Assembly: GCA_029721515.1 (NCBI GenBank)
Contig: CM056562.1
Location: 13,053,335-13,117,334, forward strand
Length of the DNA stretch: 64,000 nucleotides
Reading direction: 5' to 3'
Source of the DNA: Synanceia verrucosa
Taxonomy: Eukaryota > Chordata > Actinopteri > Perciformes > Synanceiidae
The position numbers and the translations under genes were made by a program. Positions within the stretch are counted from its first letter, which is position 1, and each line of letters starts with the position of its first letter. Under the pieces are notes generated by a model, which did not search any database, was not told the DNA's origin, and saw nothing but the letters and a program-made list of their open reading frames with translations. This document shows, piece after piece, positions 1 to 13,081 of this stretch.

Positions 1-543
1 ACATTTCAGAAAGGAAGTGGTGTTTCTAATGTTCTCGAAGATACACAAGGGAAAATATAGTAATGGTCTAATTGTCTTTCCGTGACCTTTGTTTTGTTCA
101 TTACAGTTTGCCAAGCACTCTACACATTTTCACAGCCCTCCTAGAATAATATAGTAGAGCAGACTAAAAGGGACATTCATCAAAATAATGCCTGATATTG
201 CTGCAGCTTGACATATATATTTTTCTAGAAGCGTAATGTGAAAAACAAATCTCCTTAACTTTGCATTACAACACCATTAGCATTTATTAGCCTCTCGTGG
301 TGTCTAAAACTCACATTACAACATATATAAAACCATTATTTACTCGCCCACTTAGATTTGATTAAATGTAGATGAAGAGATCAGTAACAAAAAATAATAA
401 AGCAAGTCATTCAAGTCAGAATGTTGTCATTACACTGAATTGCTCTTTATTGATAATTGTGCTACAGTTAGTGATCTTTCATGTATCTAACCCTGTGTTT
501 CCAAGCTGCCAGGTGACCTGGTTTGTGTTGCTTCTGTATGCAG
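1..543. other. eys intron (partial, 5' edge)
   Basis: AT-rich sequence ending in the acceptor of the first visible exon. I see no further gene or recognisable repeat. Confidence 0.7.
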
Positions 544-671
544 GCCTCTGAGTGTGTCTGTGCAGATGGTAATGTGGTCCCAGCATGCAGGAGGCAGCAG
601 GACCTGTGCAGCCCATCACCATGTCTCAACAATGCCACCTGTGTGTCCAGGGGAAGTGATTATATCTGCAG
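544..671 (+). CDS. eys: eys exon 1 of window: end of an EGF domain plus first half of EGF1
   Basis: The acceptor is ...TATGCAG before 544 and the donor is GTAAAA at 672. The frame starts with a whole codon (phase 0) and ends two bases into an Arg codon (phase 2). The translation begins ASECVCADGNVVPAC, giving cysteines 4-6 of a domain whose first half must lie on an exon before position 1. It continues with C1-C4 of EGF1. EGF1 carries CLNNATC, an O-fucose consensus (C2-x4-S/T-C3) that also contains an N-x-T sequon. The exon therefore splits EGF1 between C4 and C5, the same place as several later phase-2 junctions. Confidence 0.88.
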
Positions 672-1898
672 GTAAAACACATGCTGGGATATAATGGAGG
701 CCAGTCTCACTGTCCCCTTTCTTCAGTACATAGCTGGATTTCTTATTATTTATCCAGCTTTTAATGTGATTAGATTTGCTTCAAAGCTCTTGGACTAACA
801 CATTCCTGTCTGGCAGACCTCTAGCCTCATTGTTGGCGGGTGACATTCTGTATTTTTGTTATTGTCTGTTAATCTTTGAAAAGGCCAAAGCCAACAGTGA
901 ATAGAATTTACAACTATTTTCTGTGTAACCTGATGTAGCTTATTCCTCTGAGCATTATTGACCAAAAGCTTTTTAAAAGAATAATATTGAAGACATCACT
1001 CTCCTGGAGCTGTAAATATTTGTAATGATTGGATTTATGGCAAAGTGTTGTAGAAAGTATTAAGAGACAGACTAACACTGTTGGTTTATGTCTTTTCATG
1101 GGCTTTTGGAAAAGATGTTGCCACTCCATCTTTTAATTTAACAAAAATTAATCTGTTCAACTCTTATTCAAATTGTGTTGATTTTAACAAACCACACTAT
1201 ATTATACTCTATTTCTCAGAGGATACAAACTTATATCTTATACCTATCTATACTATATCTAAACTTGTTTTATTGAAACAAACAAACCTTAAATATTTTG
1301 CCAAAGAAACAGGATTTAAATGTTTTTGGTGAGTCAGTCTTGGGATTTATATGAAAATGACTCAACTTTACATTTCATATCTTTTAAAACCATTCATTAT
1401 ACAGCACCAAATCACAACACTGATTAGTTTCAAGTGCTCAGCATGCAAATTATGATCTTGGCCTCAAGACTCCATCCTCTAAATGTGTCATCCTAGTTTT
1501 TTTCTCATTAAGCTCTTATACTCTTAAAAAGAAAGACTCTATATCAAATCTGAATCAAACGTACAGTGTCTGGAATTAAAAGTCAAGTTACTCTAATCAA
1601 GTGAAGGGGACATTCTTACATTAGATGGTGCAATCAATGAAATAATGATTCTTGTAGGTAAGTGTAATGTGTGATTTATAATGACCCATAATTTTTCCTG
1701 ATATGCTAACTCCACCCTTTTGACTATCCAGGTCGTAAAAACTGTCAGAATAATTTGCAGACACCCACATCTCACAAACGGGTCGTGGAGAAAACAAAAT
1801 TAAAAACTCATGTGTCTTGTAAAATTGGAAAAAATGCCTTGTTAGTGCTAAAGGCTTTGGGTGAATTGATTCTGATGACACTGACCTCCTCTTAACAG
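672..1898. other. eys intron, 1.2 kb
   Basis: AT-rich intron. No repeat, RNA gene or coding signal recognised; short open frames here have no EGF or other family features. Confidence 0.75.
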
Positions 1899-2013
1899 AT
1901 GTCTGAGAGGGTTTTCCGGGAAGAATTGTGAAGAAATAATTGACTACTGCAGGCTGCTCAATATCAACTGCCTGAATGAGGGATTGTGCTTGAGTGTAAT
2001 TGGAGGATATCAG
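1899..2013 (+). CDS. eys: eys exon 2 of window: end of EGF1 and first half of EGF2
   Basis: The acceptor is TTAACAG before 1899. The first base completes the Arg codon begun in the previous exon, and the frame then reads CLRGFSGKNCEEIIDYC. The donor is GTAAGT directly after a CAG codon (phase 0). EGF2 has a wide C1-C2 spacing (CRLLNINC) and lacks the O-fucose threonine (CLNEGLC). The domain is split before C4, and the next exon opens with the matching CVC. Confidence 0.9.
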
Positions 2014-3115
2014 GTAAGTAATTCAATGTTTCCATCAAAATGAAATACTCCAAAGCCCACCAAATGTGGTTCATGCTGCACCTTAATGAACATGAAGTGA
2101 ACACATTCATAAGCATGGATGTGATACTTCCAGTATATCTTTTGTTTCTGCTGATGAACATTTTTGTGATGAATACTGCTACATGCAGCACATAGACATG
2201 TAACCTAAGAGTTCAAATTTATATGGTCTATTGAGCACCTCTATATTTTTTGTTTACATAAAACAGTCATTATTCATGTGTCTACAGACAGCAGTAATCC
2301 AATTCCAACTCATTGATCATTTTGAGTATGTGGACGCATTGCTCTGACCGACAGGTTCTCGATTAATTTGCCACTCTATTGCTCAGTCTCCTCCAACGTC
2401 TTTTTTTTTTTTTTACAACACCTGAGACTGCTCTGTAATGCCCCATAGCTCCTAATTATTCTCCATCAGTCTTGTTCCATTAGGCGACTGAGAGCATACT
2501 TAATCTAAAATCCACTTTTAGAAGCTTCACGTTCCTTCAACAGGGGTCAGACATAATCAAAAATTGCTGCTTGCTGCAAATGGGCCATTTCTTCTTTTGT
2601 TTTTATTATTTTCTTTTTTTATTTGTTTGTTTTTTTTATGTAAATTTCCTTCCTGAGTATGAAAAAAACATTGGGTGGACAAGAGTGGGGTGAAAAAAAT
2701 AATAATAGTAGTAATTATATAAATAAAAATGATAACACCAACAGCAAGAAGAAATTACTCATGAGATAAAGTAAAACAATAAAAATGAGGGAAAGATAAA
2801 TAGATAGACAGATTTTATTTTTTTTAAAGCAGATATGTGTGTGTGTAGAAACAGTTTTGTAATATACACGAATTCACTCTTTTAATTGCAGGTGTTACCT
2901 CATTATTTTATTCATGCTGCCCTAAGCGTAACAAGTAGACAGGATTCCTATACCGTTCACCACCACACGCCCTTAAAACTAAAAGTCAACAACATAGCTC
3001 TCATAGTTGTATTTTTAATTTAAAATCTAGCGTGCTAGCTAGAGCAAAAGCACATCTTTGCTTTAATACATACTCGTGTGTACTGTGGTGTAAATATTGT
3101 ACTGTTTTCCTGCAG
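2014..3115. other. eys intron, 1.1 kb
   Basis: Contains T-rich runs near 2401-2414 and 2595-2640 and A-rich runs near 2660-2830. Nothing else recognised. Confidence 0.75.
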
Positions 3116-3275
3116 TGTGTTTGTGCCCCAGGATGGATTGGAGAGTTCTGTCAATATGGAGGCGATGCCTGCCGGATAAAACCAAACAGCTGTTTGAATG
3201 GAGCCACGTGCATTACAACCAGTCAGCTGTCATCTCCTCCACAGTACACCTGCAAATGCCCCCTCGGCTTCACAG
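3116..3275 (+). CDS. eys: eys exon 3 of window: end of EGF2 and most of EGF3
   Basis: The acceptor TTTCCTGCAG has a good pyrimidine tract, and the donor GTGAGA follows one base of a Gly codon (phase 1). The exon supplies CVCAPGWIGEFC to close EGF2, then EGF3. EGF3 has an extended C3-C4 loop containing TTSQLSSPPQYT, so it is longer than a typical EGF. CLNGATC is an O-fucose consensus. Its C6 lies at the start of the next exon. A (TG)n tract follows about 40 bases into the intron. Confidence 0.93.
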
Positions 3276-3315
3276 GTGAGATAACTCTGCACCGTTTTTT
3301 TTCACAGCTTTTCCA

Positions 3316-3317
<2 letters not shown>

Positions 3318-3346
<29 letters not shown>
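3318..3346. repeat. (TG)n microsatellite
   Basis: About 14 uninterrupted TG dinucleotides starting roughly 40 bases after a donor site. Confidence 0.95.
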
Positions 3347-4589
3347 TGGCAGTGTAGCTCAGAATGTGGATTGATTCGCACAAACCCTCTTGGTAATGTT
3401 TGTCATGTTGCAGGGAATGACTGATTGATGTTTGGGGAAAAGCTGACGTTAAACTGGCATAGCTTGACAGAAACATGGAGTTGGCAGTAGTTTGTGTTCT
3501 GTTGTGACATTTGGTGTTACATGTACAGTATGTAAACATTATGGATGATGCCATGCATACGTGTTATGCAAATGTGTCAGTGTATTCCTGAGTATTTTAT
3601 ACCTTTTAAGACACTGATTATGCAGTCTCATACAAACATTTGATACAGGGAGCTCTTTTGCTGAGAGTGGTCCATTTATTATATATGTTTTAATGAAGCA
3701 GTGCATGTTGCATGTTGCTTAAAATCCACTCAGTCCAAGTCAAATGTTCAATCAAATATCCATAATTTCTGTCATGTCAATATAAATGCACAGAAAATAG
3801 TGATAGACCTGTTTGACTGGCAGGTGGTCATTAAAGTTTTATATCCTATCAATATTGCAAAGAAAATGTGTTTTTCACCTCCACTTGTTATTATAAAAAC
3901 ACCTTATTAGGCACACACATTTGAAAAATAAGTTGATGAGATAACATACGTACTTGACTTAAAAACATACTTGTACATTTGAATCATTAATACATGTTAT
4001 AAATCAATAAATACATCATGATTATTATAGATTATGCTAGTTTATAGTAGCAGTATTAGTAGTAGCTGTATGAAATCATATACTGTATGCTTTATAAACA
4101 TTCATGTGTCTTTGGTTATAATCTAATACTACATTGCACATTATCTGAGTATATTTATAAGAATACTTTTCTACTTAAGTATGAAGTTGAATGCAGGACT
4201 GAGTATTTTTTTGAACATGTGGTATTACGTCTTTTAATCAAGTAAAAAAAGTGAAGACTACATCCACAACTTTTTGTGGAATTCAATGTTCATGATTTAA
4301 TGCTTTATTAAATCGTTAGTAATAGTTTCTAATCTTGCCATATATTATATTGAATTTAAAAACACATAAACATCACAAAAACATCATGAGTTTTCACTCT
4401 GCAGTATTCCTATATAGGCAGCATGTTACAATTGTCATGTGCACATTTCGCATTAAGCTTTAAACAAGTTCATGTCATATCCTGAAGTCAGTGGTTGCTA
4501 ATATCCCTACAGCTGAAGTAAAGTAAACTTGGACTATTGTGTTTCCTAGTAACACAGCAATAAGTGTCACAGAATTTTTTTGGGGGACG

Positions 4590-4800
4590 GGGCAGTTCAC
4601 AGGGGTTCATTGTCTAATTTAAGACGGGAGGCCGCTTTTTCTCCGTCAGGTCTTGGTTCAAACCTTGTTACATGTGACTGATTAACGTCTCATAAAAAAG
4701 AAGCACAGCCATCTTAAGGGCTGCTGCCCTGTAACTGACCTCTGACCTCTGACTGCCCCTAGGAGGTGGGCAAAGAGAAAGCTCCATGCAGTGATCAATC
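4590..4800 (+). repeat. possible tRNA-derived SINE remnant
   Basis: A GGTTCAAACC motif near 4657 resembles the RNA polymerase III B box, followed by sequence that looks like the body of a fish SINE (CTGTAACTGACCTCTGACCTCTGAC near 4730 is split here as CTGTAACTGACC and CTCTGACCTCTGAC). No A box or target duplication was found, so this is tentative. Confidence 0.35.
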
Positions 4801-7014
4801 CATTTTTTTATTATCAGAAGTACACAGGAGTAAACACTTTCATTTAGTCCAAATGTGAATAGAGAAGCACCAATACTCCTAAAAAATCTATCTTTGAAGC
4901 AGAAATGAAAAATATATTATGTTTACTGGTAAACCATACATAAATATGTTAAAAAATATTGTGTTTGTTGGGATTTACAAATCACAAGCCAACCACAGGT
5001 TTGAAGCAAAGGCCAGTTCTGTTGATGAAGCGATTTTTTTTCTAACCTTGAAGCTTATTTACCAGTAGTCTCGCCTGTTTGACATTTCTGAGGCCTGCTG
5101 CTGATTGCATTTAATCCAAGTACTCTGGCAAACTGCTTGCTAATTAGCTGCCAGCTCGGAACATGGCCGAAAGTTGTAAAAGCTATCACTGATAACCAGT
5201 CTGAAAACCCCCAAAAAATCAAGGGAGAAGTGGAGAAAGAGAGACAGAAACAAGGGGGTGTTGTTGCAGAATGTGAGAACATAACCCCTTTCATTTTGCA
5301 TGCTTTAAAAAGATCAAGTGTGTCATTACATCAGGACTGCCAAGACTGGAGTCCACATAATGTTATGACATCTCTGCAAGACTCACATAGTTTTTCTATC
5401 AAAGCTTTTTGATCCATACAGTAACATGGAAAATCATGTTTGAAGCATTGTTTCTTTAATCTACTCACTCTGCACAAGAAATATAATCATATCATTATAA
5501 TTATATCAGTAGCAGCATAATAAAGTACAGTATGTAAACGTCACTATTTAGATCATGTTACATATCTATTTTCACAAAACAGTTGGACAGTGTGGAACAA
5601 CTCACAATGAGCTGAGCATTGTTTTTGCTGTAGAGGGTTTATGATGGTACTGCTCAGCATTGTTCCTCTCTTGTTTTATTGCTTAAACAACCAGTGAATG
5701 TATTTTTCTTCTTCTTCCCTAGCGCACTCAGGCTATAGCCTATAGCGTATTTCCCAATCTAGCCTTAAGTCCTGACACACTTACCTGTCAGTCAGATAAG
5801 CCCTTACATAGCACTACATGAACACAATTTTTCCCCCCTTCTGTTCAAAGCTGAAATCTGTTGCCACTTCAGTAATGGAAAATTGTCTCTTGCACCATGG
5901 CAGGTCTTAGTGACTGATAGAATTCATCATTTTCTGGCATCTTGGGGATTTTTGCTTTGGAATTTGGAGCCATGCAGCATAGAAAGGCCAATTTAATTTC
6001 AAGCTTTGCCCAGAAACCCCTCTGTACTCAATCATAGATCATAACTCAGGATACATTACTCATGCCTCGGCATTCTGGTGTCATTTTGGAAGGCTTTATT
6101 TTTCACAGAGCAGCAACTGTTGCCATATATTTTGCTCTCTTTCTTTTTTTTAATTGTGTTAATACTGATATATGAAACATGGGATTTGGCCACGCAGATA
6201 AATGCAAATCTGGAATCCCCCAAAGATCCAGGAGTGTGATTAAACAACAAATTGTGAACCCATCTGTAATTCTTCACCTGAAATTCTTAACATCTTTGCA
6301 TTTGTCCTTTTATTTGTCCATTAAGAACCTATTGACTTTTAGGAACCTGCTGGTAAATAATGATTGTGATCACTTGTAGACTTTTAAGACAGTGCAGTAA
6401 AAGCATGCCTAAATCACCATATATCATGTCATTACAGCCTTCATAAAAAAGGCTACAATACCACATTATTGATTTTATTCACAGCCATAAATGAGAGTAG
6501 GCGTTTCTCAAATTTTAGTAGGACAAATTTGTATAATTTCCTGCCGCACAGCATGGCATATTCTGAATATAATGACCTGTAGTAGCAACAGTGCAGATGA
6601 AATCAATCATGGGGTGTGTGCTGTAGCATGAGGTTGCCGCTGTCAGGAACGGACTTTCACTACATGTCATTGCTGCTCTGTTATTGATGATAGGACATTT
6701 TAAATTAATAACCTGCACTGGAAGACACCCACCCCCAAACACAGCGGTAGAACTAGCAGCTGCTGAGGCAGCTGAGCACCAAACAAATCTCCCATCAAGC
6801 AACCTGCCTCCCCCGCCTCCTCTGCTCTCTTCAGCTGGGGCAGAGCACATAATTAACTGTCTATTTTCTTAAGAATAAAGTGAGCCTGTACAGACACATC
6901 TCTCTTTGCAATTCCACAGGCTCAACTCTTGAATCCTACAACATCTTATCAAAGGAGTGTTTGTGACCTTATTATTGTTTCAGGAGAAAAGATGCTCAAA
7001 CTGTTGTAGGTAAA

Positions 7015-7260
7015 TCTTAAAGGAGCATTAATTAATACAAACTTATGTAGAGAAAATGTATTCCACTTTCCTATATATGAAGCTAAGGCCAGCAGCTAGT
7101 TAGCTTAGCTCAGCATAAAGATTGGAAGTGAGGGAAAACCGCTTTGCTCTCTTCAAATATAAAACATCTGCGTACCAACATCTGCCTGGCAGCTTCATAG
7201 TGGTTGCCAAGGAACTGTGCGTCATAGAACCCCAGTAAACTATTAAATACATGTTAATTA
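7015..7260 (+). repeat. teleost dispersed repeat (GCTAGTTAGCTTAGCT type)
   Basis: The stretch around 7080-7130 (AGCTAAGGCCAGCAGCTAG and TTAGCTTAGCTCAGCATAAAG) matches a short repeat I recognise as scattered through percomorph genomes. Boundaries and target duplication are not visible, and the name of the family is not certain. Confidence 0.5.
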
Positions 7261-7582
7261 GTTCTTTTTAATGGTTTCTATTGAAATATATTTGTACTCT
7301 TCTAGTCTTCATGCTAAGATTTCTCATGAACAGTAATTATTATGGTACAATTCAGATCACAAGCTCCTGGAAAAGTAAAGTGAGATATCAGAGAAAATAT
7401 TTCCCCCTTTTGACAGGCTACTCCTTTTAATAAATAGGGCCGATAAATGCTTTTTCTTTTAGACCTTCTATTCATACAGAAAAAAATAGGCTTTTGGCAT
7501 AGCTGTTTTTTAAATATGCAATGTACAGGTAATGACATACAGTACTGCATCTCATTGCAACATTTTTTGCCTCTGTTTTCAG

Positions 7583-7687
7583 GAACAAAGTGTGAGACTG
7601 AAATCAACGAGTGTGACTCCAGTCCCTGTAAGCATAATGGCTCATGCTCTGACTTGCTGGGAAACTATGAATGCCAATGTCCTGCAG
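7583..7687 (+). CDS. eys: eys exon 4 of window: end of EGF3 and EGF4 (phase 1-1)
   Basis: The acceptor is CTGTTTTCAG and the donor GTATGT. The exon is 105 bases, phase 1 at both ends. It reads TKCETEINECDSSPC and so closes EGF3 and starts a calcium-binding-type EGF4 (INEC before C1, D and Y at the hydroxylation/calcium positions between C3 and C4). EGF4 carries both the O-glucose consensus (CDSSPC) and the O-fucose consensus (CKHNGSC). As a symmetric exon it could be skipped without a frameshift. Confidence 0.95.
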
Positions 7688-10600
7688 GTATGTTGGGCTA
7701 ATGTCAGGACTAGAGCTCTGTAAATGCATTTAAGTGGTGTCTGAGCTAGCTGTGCAAGTAGGCAGTGCTGCAGATCTTTTGACTTACATGCAGTGGATGT
7801 GGCCTAAGATGTTTTGCTGTCTCAGGGGTGAATTTGCAGTGAATGGATTGCAGACACTGATGGCACCTCGTCATTTGCCTCTGCCCTGTCTTGAAGTTCT
7901 GAGCCAGAGTGCCACCATACATCACAAAGGCAATTAAGAGGAGGCAGAGGAAAGAAATTATTATTTATTTTAATAATAACCTTATTTGTTATTCAACTTT
8001 TCTCATTTCTCTCTTATGTATTTTACAAAAAATACTTTTATGGGATATTTTATTTTTGTCATGACACAAATATGTTACTGCATCCCTAAATAAACAAGTT
8101 TGATCAGACACCCCTTAAACTGTATGTATATGCCCTCAAGTTACAGCCAGCTCTCTGAAGATGCTTATTATTTCACTGCAACGACAAATGTTCACATCTT
8201 ACCCAATTTAAATACATGCAAATAGACAGCACAATTAGCAATGCAGATGCTTTGAGATTTTCCCAGTGAGGAAAGCTGTGCAATCCTTTTGTGAATTCAC
8301 CCCTCAGTGTGCACTGAAAACCAAAGGCAAATAGCCATTGACTGTGACACATCCTGCCCGAGGAAGTCAGGCTGGAGAAGTCAGCATGTTTTTTTTCGTC
8401 ACGTGAATCATATTTCTCACTTATACCCTGTTAACTAAGCATCTATTCTTGGGTTATGTTTGATGCAACAACAAGTAGAAAAGCCATTATAATGGGGGAC
8501 CACCTCTCACTGATCACAACATGCTCCATTGTGCAGCATAACGAGACCACAAGGCACAGCCAGGGTCTTCGTCTCATTATTCACAGTATCAGTTTACAGC
8601 CCAGTTGGAGAGGAAATCACCAAGCTCACTGCCAAAACTCAATATTGCAACCAAATTATGCAAATACATTAACGGGTGTTTCATAATATAATATTATAAA
8701 ACTCCTATTAATATAATTTCCCTGCTTTTCGTGTCTGACGGCCTGAATTTACATTCAGTGAACGTAAACTGATGGAACACTTGCGGGAGCTCTGTGTTGC
8801 TGGTAGGGCTCACTTAGTGTGTCTGGCAGTTGCTCTTGCTCACTTTGCTGGAACATTTTCCTGCATGTACAGACCAAAGACACTGTGGGCACAGCGTCTT
8901 CATTGCCAGATGAAATTTTACTCACAAGAATTTGCCGCTGTTATTTTTAGCCCTTGTCCTCAGAATTTTTTGGGCTCTTTGGGGAAATCTAACATTGATG
9001 GTAATGAAACATTGTGTTCGCTCTTTTGTGTTCAATTAAACATTAAAGGACAATACCAGTGTTAATGGGTCACAGAGTCCGTTCGCCTCTCAGCTGCTGA
9101 AGCAAGGCGCATTAGAGTCACTGTTTAAGGTGACATTCAGAGGTGCCGTTGTGTTTTCATCAGCTGATGAATGGTGTCAGCCCTTGAAGCATCTAAGGTG
9201 CAACTCTCCGTAGTTTAAAAGATGGTGAATGATAGCTTGAAGCATTGGTCATCCATGTATTTCCTATGCCCGCTTATCCTGCTCAGGGTTGTGATGAGAC
9301 TCCTCCAGCATGCACTGGGCAAGATGTAGGGCACACCCTGGACAGGTTGCCAGTCTATCTCTGGGCTAACATGTAGACAGAAAAACAAAGTCATACCTAC
9401 AGGGAATTTGGAGTTTCCAGTTCACTTAACTGGCATGTCTTTAAACTTAGGGGGAAACTTGAGGAGACCTTTGCAGACACTAGAAGTCTTTTAAAGGCCA
9501 GCAGATTTTATCACAGCCATGAGCAATGCAATACTGTAATAACACAGAAACCTTTTGTCAAAAGTGTCAGTAATAAAACGCTACCTTTACATGTTCAAAG
9601 CTTATTAACAGGAGGATTTACAAGGGGAGATATCATGTGTGTTTTGAATATGACCATTAACACAGCTAAAGCATATACAGCATGTATTTCATTTTGTGAC
9701 AAATTTAAATTGAATTTTAAAATATGCCAGATTGATAAGTTGAGCATTTTGGTTGAACATGTATGTAAAAAAAGTTGTGATGTTAGAGTAATGCCTGGGT
9801 GGGCTGATAGCTATGTTTTGGGGATTATTGAGTGGGAACCTCCCATCACAGATGTCAAGTTGAATTAGACCCATGACACCCCAGAGGGCGCAACAGTTAT
9901 CATGAGCCGCCCCCGTTACACCTGCTCAGAGCACCGATCAGCCCTGTACCCATCCACACTGGCCTGTCTCTCTGTTCATGAACATATTTCTCAAATGTAC
10001 TTACAACTATATTTGCTGTCCTACTATTGATATGAACAGTAAGCCTCAGATGATTATACAGTGAGTACAAAGCGTTATTTGACCACAGAGTTGACACTGA
10101 TATTTGCTGTATCTCCTATATTAAAAACGAGTTGGATCTCTCATACTATGCACACAAGCTGGCGCCTTTTCTTTTCATGCAGAGCCATCCGTTGCTCTTT
10201 CCAGCTGCCTCTGAAGCTGCCTTTGCACCCTCCCGTAATCCCTGATCATAAATCCCTAACTCTCTAAGTAAACTGGTACTAGACGTGGCCACAGATCCAT
10301 GGTAACAAAATTCCACAGGGCACCCCCTGGTTTTCCATCCTTGCTATTAAATCCCATCTGTTATCTCAGTAAACCTAAGCCTCTTCCACTCATATGCCTC
10401 ATCTGCTGCATCTTCTCATGGTGAAGTGAGTTCGACAATGTAAGAAAATAGTGTGGTGAGTGCCAGACTGCTGTACTGAGCAAAGTCTTAAGACATGGGT
10501 GGAATTTTAAGTTACTGGACCCTTCCTTTTTTCCATGCCCTACCTGCACCTGAATAAAATACCAACTCAGTACTGCATGTCTCCACAAAAACAGAAATTC

Positions 10601-10740
10601 AAGTCAAGAATTTAATTAAGGCTCATGTTAAGTACAAATTCAGGTAGGCAATGATGCTGACCTAACATAAATCAGTGATGGGTTTACGGCAGATCTGGTC
10701 ATTGTGTCGGTTTCCATTAATTGTATTAAATCTTTTTCAG
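7688..10740. other. eys intron, 3.1 kb
   Basis: Contains one dispersed fish repeat at about 9245-9485. No coding or RNA feature seen in the rest. Confidence 0.7.
9245..9485 (+). repeat. fish dispersed repeat, same family as 44960-45079
   Basis: Reads CCGCTTATCCTGCTCAGGG, then ACACCCTGGACAGGTTGCCAGT, split by small changes, then CATACCTACAGGGAATTTGGAG and GCATGTCTTTAAACTTAGGG. This series of short phrases is the well-known fish repeat found in many introns. The second half overlaps in wording with the fragment at 44960-45079. The copy is diverged, with no target duplication recognised. Confidence 0.65.
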
Positions 10741-10880
10741 GTTTTCTGGGAAAGAACTGTGAAGTTGACATAGATGCTTGTGCTCTACCCAACAACTCAT
10801 GTCCACCAAAGACTCAGTGTTTGGATCTCCCAGATCGTCTTGAATATACCTGCCGGGTACCCTGCCCTCAAAACCTTCAA
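10741..10880 (+). CDS. eys: eys exon 5 of window: end of EGF4 and four-cysteine EGF5
   Basis: The acceptor TCTTTTTCAG is strong. The frame reads FLGKNCEVDIDAC to close EGF4 and open EGF5. EGF5 has C1-C4 (last CLDLPDRLEYTC) and then RVPCPQNLQ, whose cysteine must serve as C1 of the next domain, so EGF5 lacks its own C5-C6 hairpin. The donor is GTGGGT at 10881, after a complete CAA codon (phase 0). A better-looking GTAAAA four bases downstream would shift the frame into the next exon, so GTGGGT is chosen on frame. The 3' boundary is less certain than the 5' one. Confidence 0.82.
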
Positions 10881-13081
10881 GTGGGTAAAAGCTTTTCTTT
10901 TTTTAAGGACCGATTAGAGGGAGGTAGCATGTTAGCAGTAGGCCATATGTCACATAGAATTGGTGTACATCAAGCTATAGACCTGAATATTAATTCCATA
11001 TGCAGCTCAGCACTCTGTGTCAAATTGTTTCATGAGGATGTGATTATCATAGAGGTCACAACAGGTCATTTTATACAATGAGGTCAAGTTTAAAATAATG
11101 GTCTCACTGTATGAAATGCTACTATGGAAATTAGCGTCATTACTCATGAATACAGTTGGGCTCAGCGAGTCTCCGCTTTCTGGTTTCACCCAATTTATGC
11201 AAAAAGCACATTTGTACTGCATGCATAAAGTAGGCATGTCTACAAAGGGGAGACTCTGGGTTTCTATAGAACCTATTTTCATTCACATAAGGTCAGAGGT
11301 CAAGGGGCTCCCAATGAAAATGGCCATGCCAAGTTGTTACTCAAGTCGTCTTTCCACCGGCTTTAAGACTGATCCTGCCGCTGCCTCTGAATGACAGTAA
11401 TACACAGTGGCACTACTATGTTTAAAAGAGCTCACAATCTCCTGTTTATTTTTCTTGAAGCAATTTATTTGTATTCTCAACATTATCAAAACAGCAGTTA
11501 ACCATAACAAGCAAACCAATTCTGCAAAATTTTATGTAATTTTCTCTCCTATTTTGATGGGTTTGATTCCATAAAAACACAGAACTCACACAGAAATCAT
11601 ATATCGTTGGGTTGATGGTTTATTATGAATGCATTTTCAAATGAGCAGTAAAATAACATTTACTGGTTCAACACTTAACATTCGTTTGTTAAATATGAAA
11701 GTAGGAATGCTCTATTATTTATGGTATCCTGTAAACTGAATCATAAGATTGAAGGAGTGAGAAGGTATCAAATATGAATTCAGTAACTTATTTAGAAAAT
11801 GTGGATAATCCTTTGTTATACACAGGGATAAATATAAGCATAAGTCCCACAGGAAGATTGACAGCAAATGCGATAATCCATAAACACCGCAATCAGCTGG
11901 TGCTGAAGCTGTACAGTATGCTGGTTTACCCCAGAAGAATGATGCATTAAATTATTGGCTAATCAGAGAGATCACTACTTTTTTGTGACTTTCCACTGAT
12001 GCGTTGAATTGTTGTTGCATGAAACATAACAGAAACTATACATGAATTTAATTAAGTAACAGATTCTGACCTCTGACTTGTAAATAATAAAATAATACAT
12101 TTTATTTGGTGGTACCTTTCAGGTCACTCAGGGTCACTTTACATAAAAACATAAAATATCAACATATTACATAGAAGCCTAAAAATATATATATGAAAGT
12201 ATCGGCACCAGGTAATGTTAAAAAAGAACATCAACAGAAAAGTAAGTGTAGTGCACAAAGTCAGAGTGAATATGTAAATACATAATTACCTGGTCAGTGC
12301 CTATAAGGTTGGAAGAAAATATTCTCTGTATGCTGCATATTCAAGTCATTGAGGCACATTTTTATTTTCTATTTTTATTTTTGAATTACACAACCTCCAT
12401 TTTTTTTAAAGCAGTCATGGTGGAAGAGGACAAAGCTGGATTGTGTGATTGTTTGTTTTTGGCGTGCAAGACGGGCGCATATTTACAGGACTGAAACGGC
12501 CTCTGCCCTGGATGCGGATGAGTGCCACTGAAGATTTGGGTTTTTTTTTTTGTTTTGTTTTTTTTATACTTATAGCTGGATCAACCTGCTGCATTAAAAA
12601 AAGATAAAATAAAAGCTTTAACAAACAGAGGATCTTCTTCAGATGACAGATGGGCATGATGATCACTCACTGTGGAGAAAGCCTTGTTTTGGCCCCCTTA
12701 CAAAAATGCCATGATTTCTGCATTATCCACCTTTCCACAAGCCAGCTTCTCCTCAGTCCCTTTGTGTCTGCCCTTCTATATTTATACACATGTACCAGCG
12801 AGCAGCGTGTCTGTTTTGTTACAAAGAACTCTTGGGTGGTTCGGCCCTCAATGACCATTGATCTTGTCTTGTAGGACAGGATGTAGATGCCTCATGGAAT
12901 ACCGAGTGAACTCAGAATAAAGCATGGATCAGTATTCATGAGTGTGTCATGTGGGTGTAATGAATGTTTTGTGAAATTATGGATATATTTTTGACCAGAA
13001 TGGGCTCAGTACAATCTAAAATGTGAACATACAAGATGAAGTTATTTTATCGTTGTGCACGGCTCTGTCTGGTGTCAACAG
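10881..13081. other. eys intron, 2.2 kb
   Basis: AT-rich with T runs at about 12540-12566. No gene or recognisable repeat seen. Confidence 0.7.

Larger units (their letters stand above)
3276..7582. other. eys intron, 4.3 kb
   Basis: Holds a (TG)n tract at 3318-3346, a possible tRNA-derived SINE remnant near 4590-4800 and a teleost dispersed repeat near 7015-7260. The patch at 6720-6850 is rich in C and supports long chance frames on both strands but has no family signature. Confidence 0.7.

Noticed and set aside
6515..6850. 111-residue frame on the - strand with Gly/Ala/Ser-rich start
   Set aside because: The Gly-rich stretch comes from a CCTCCC-type patch. No domain is visible, and an opposite-strand frame overlaps the same bases.
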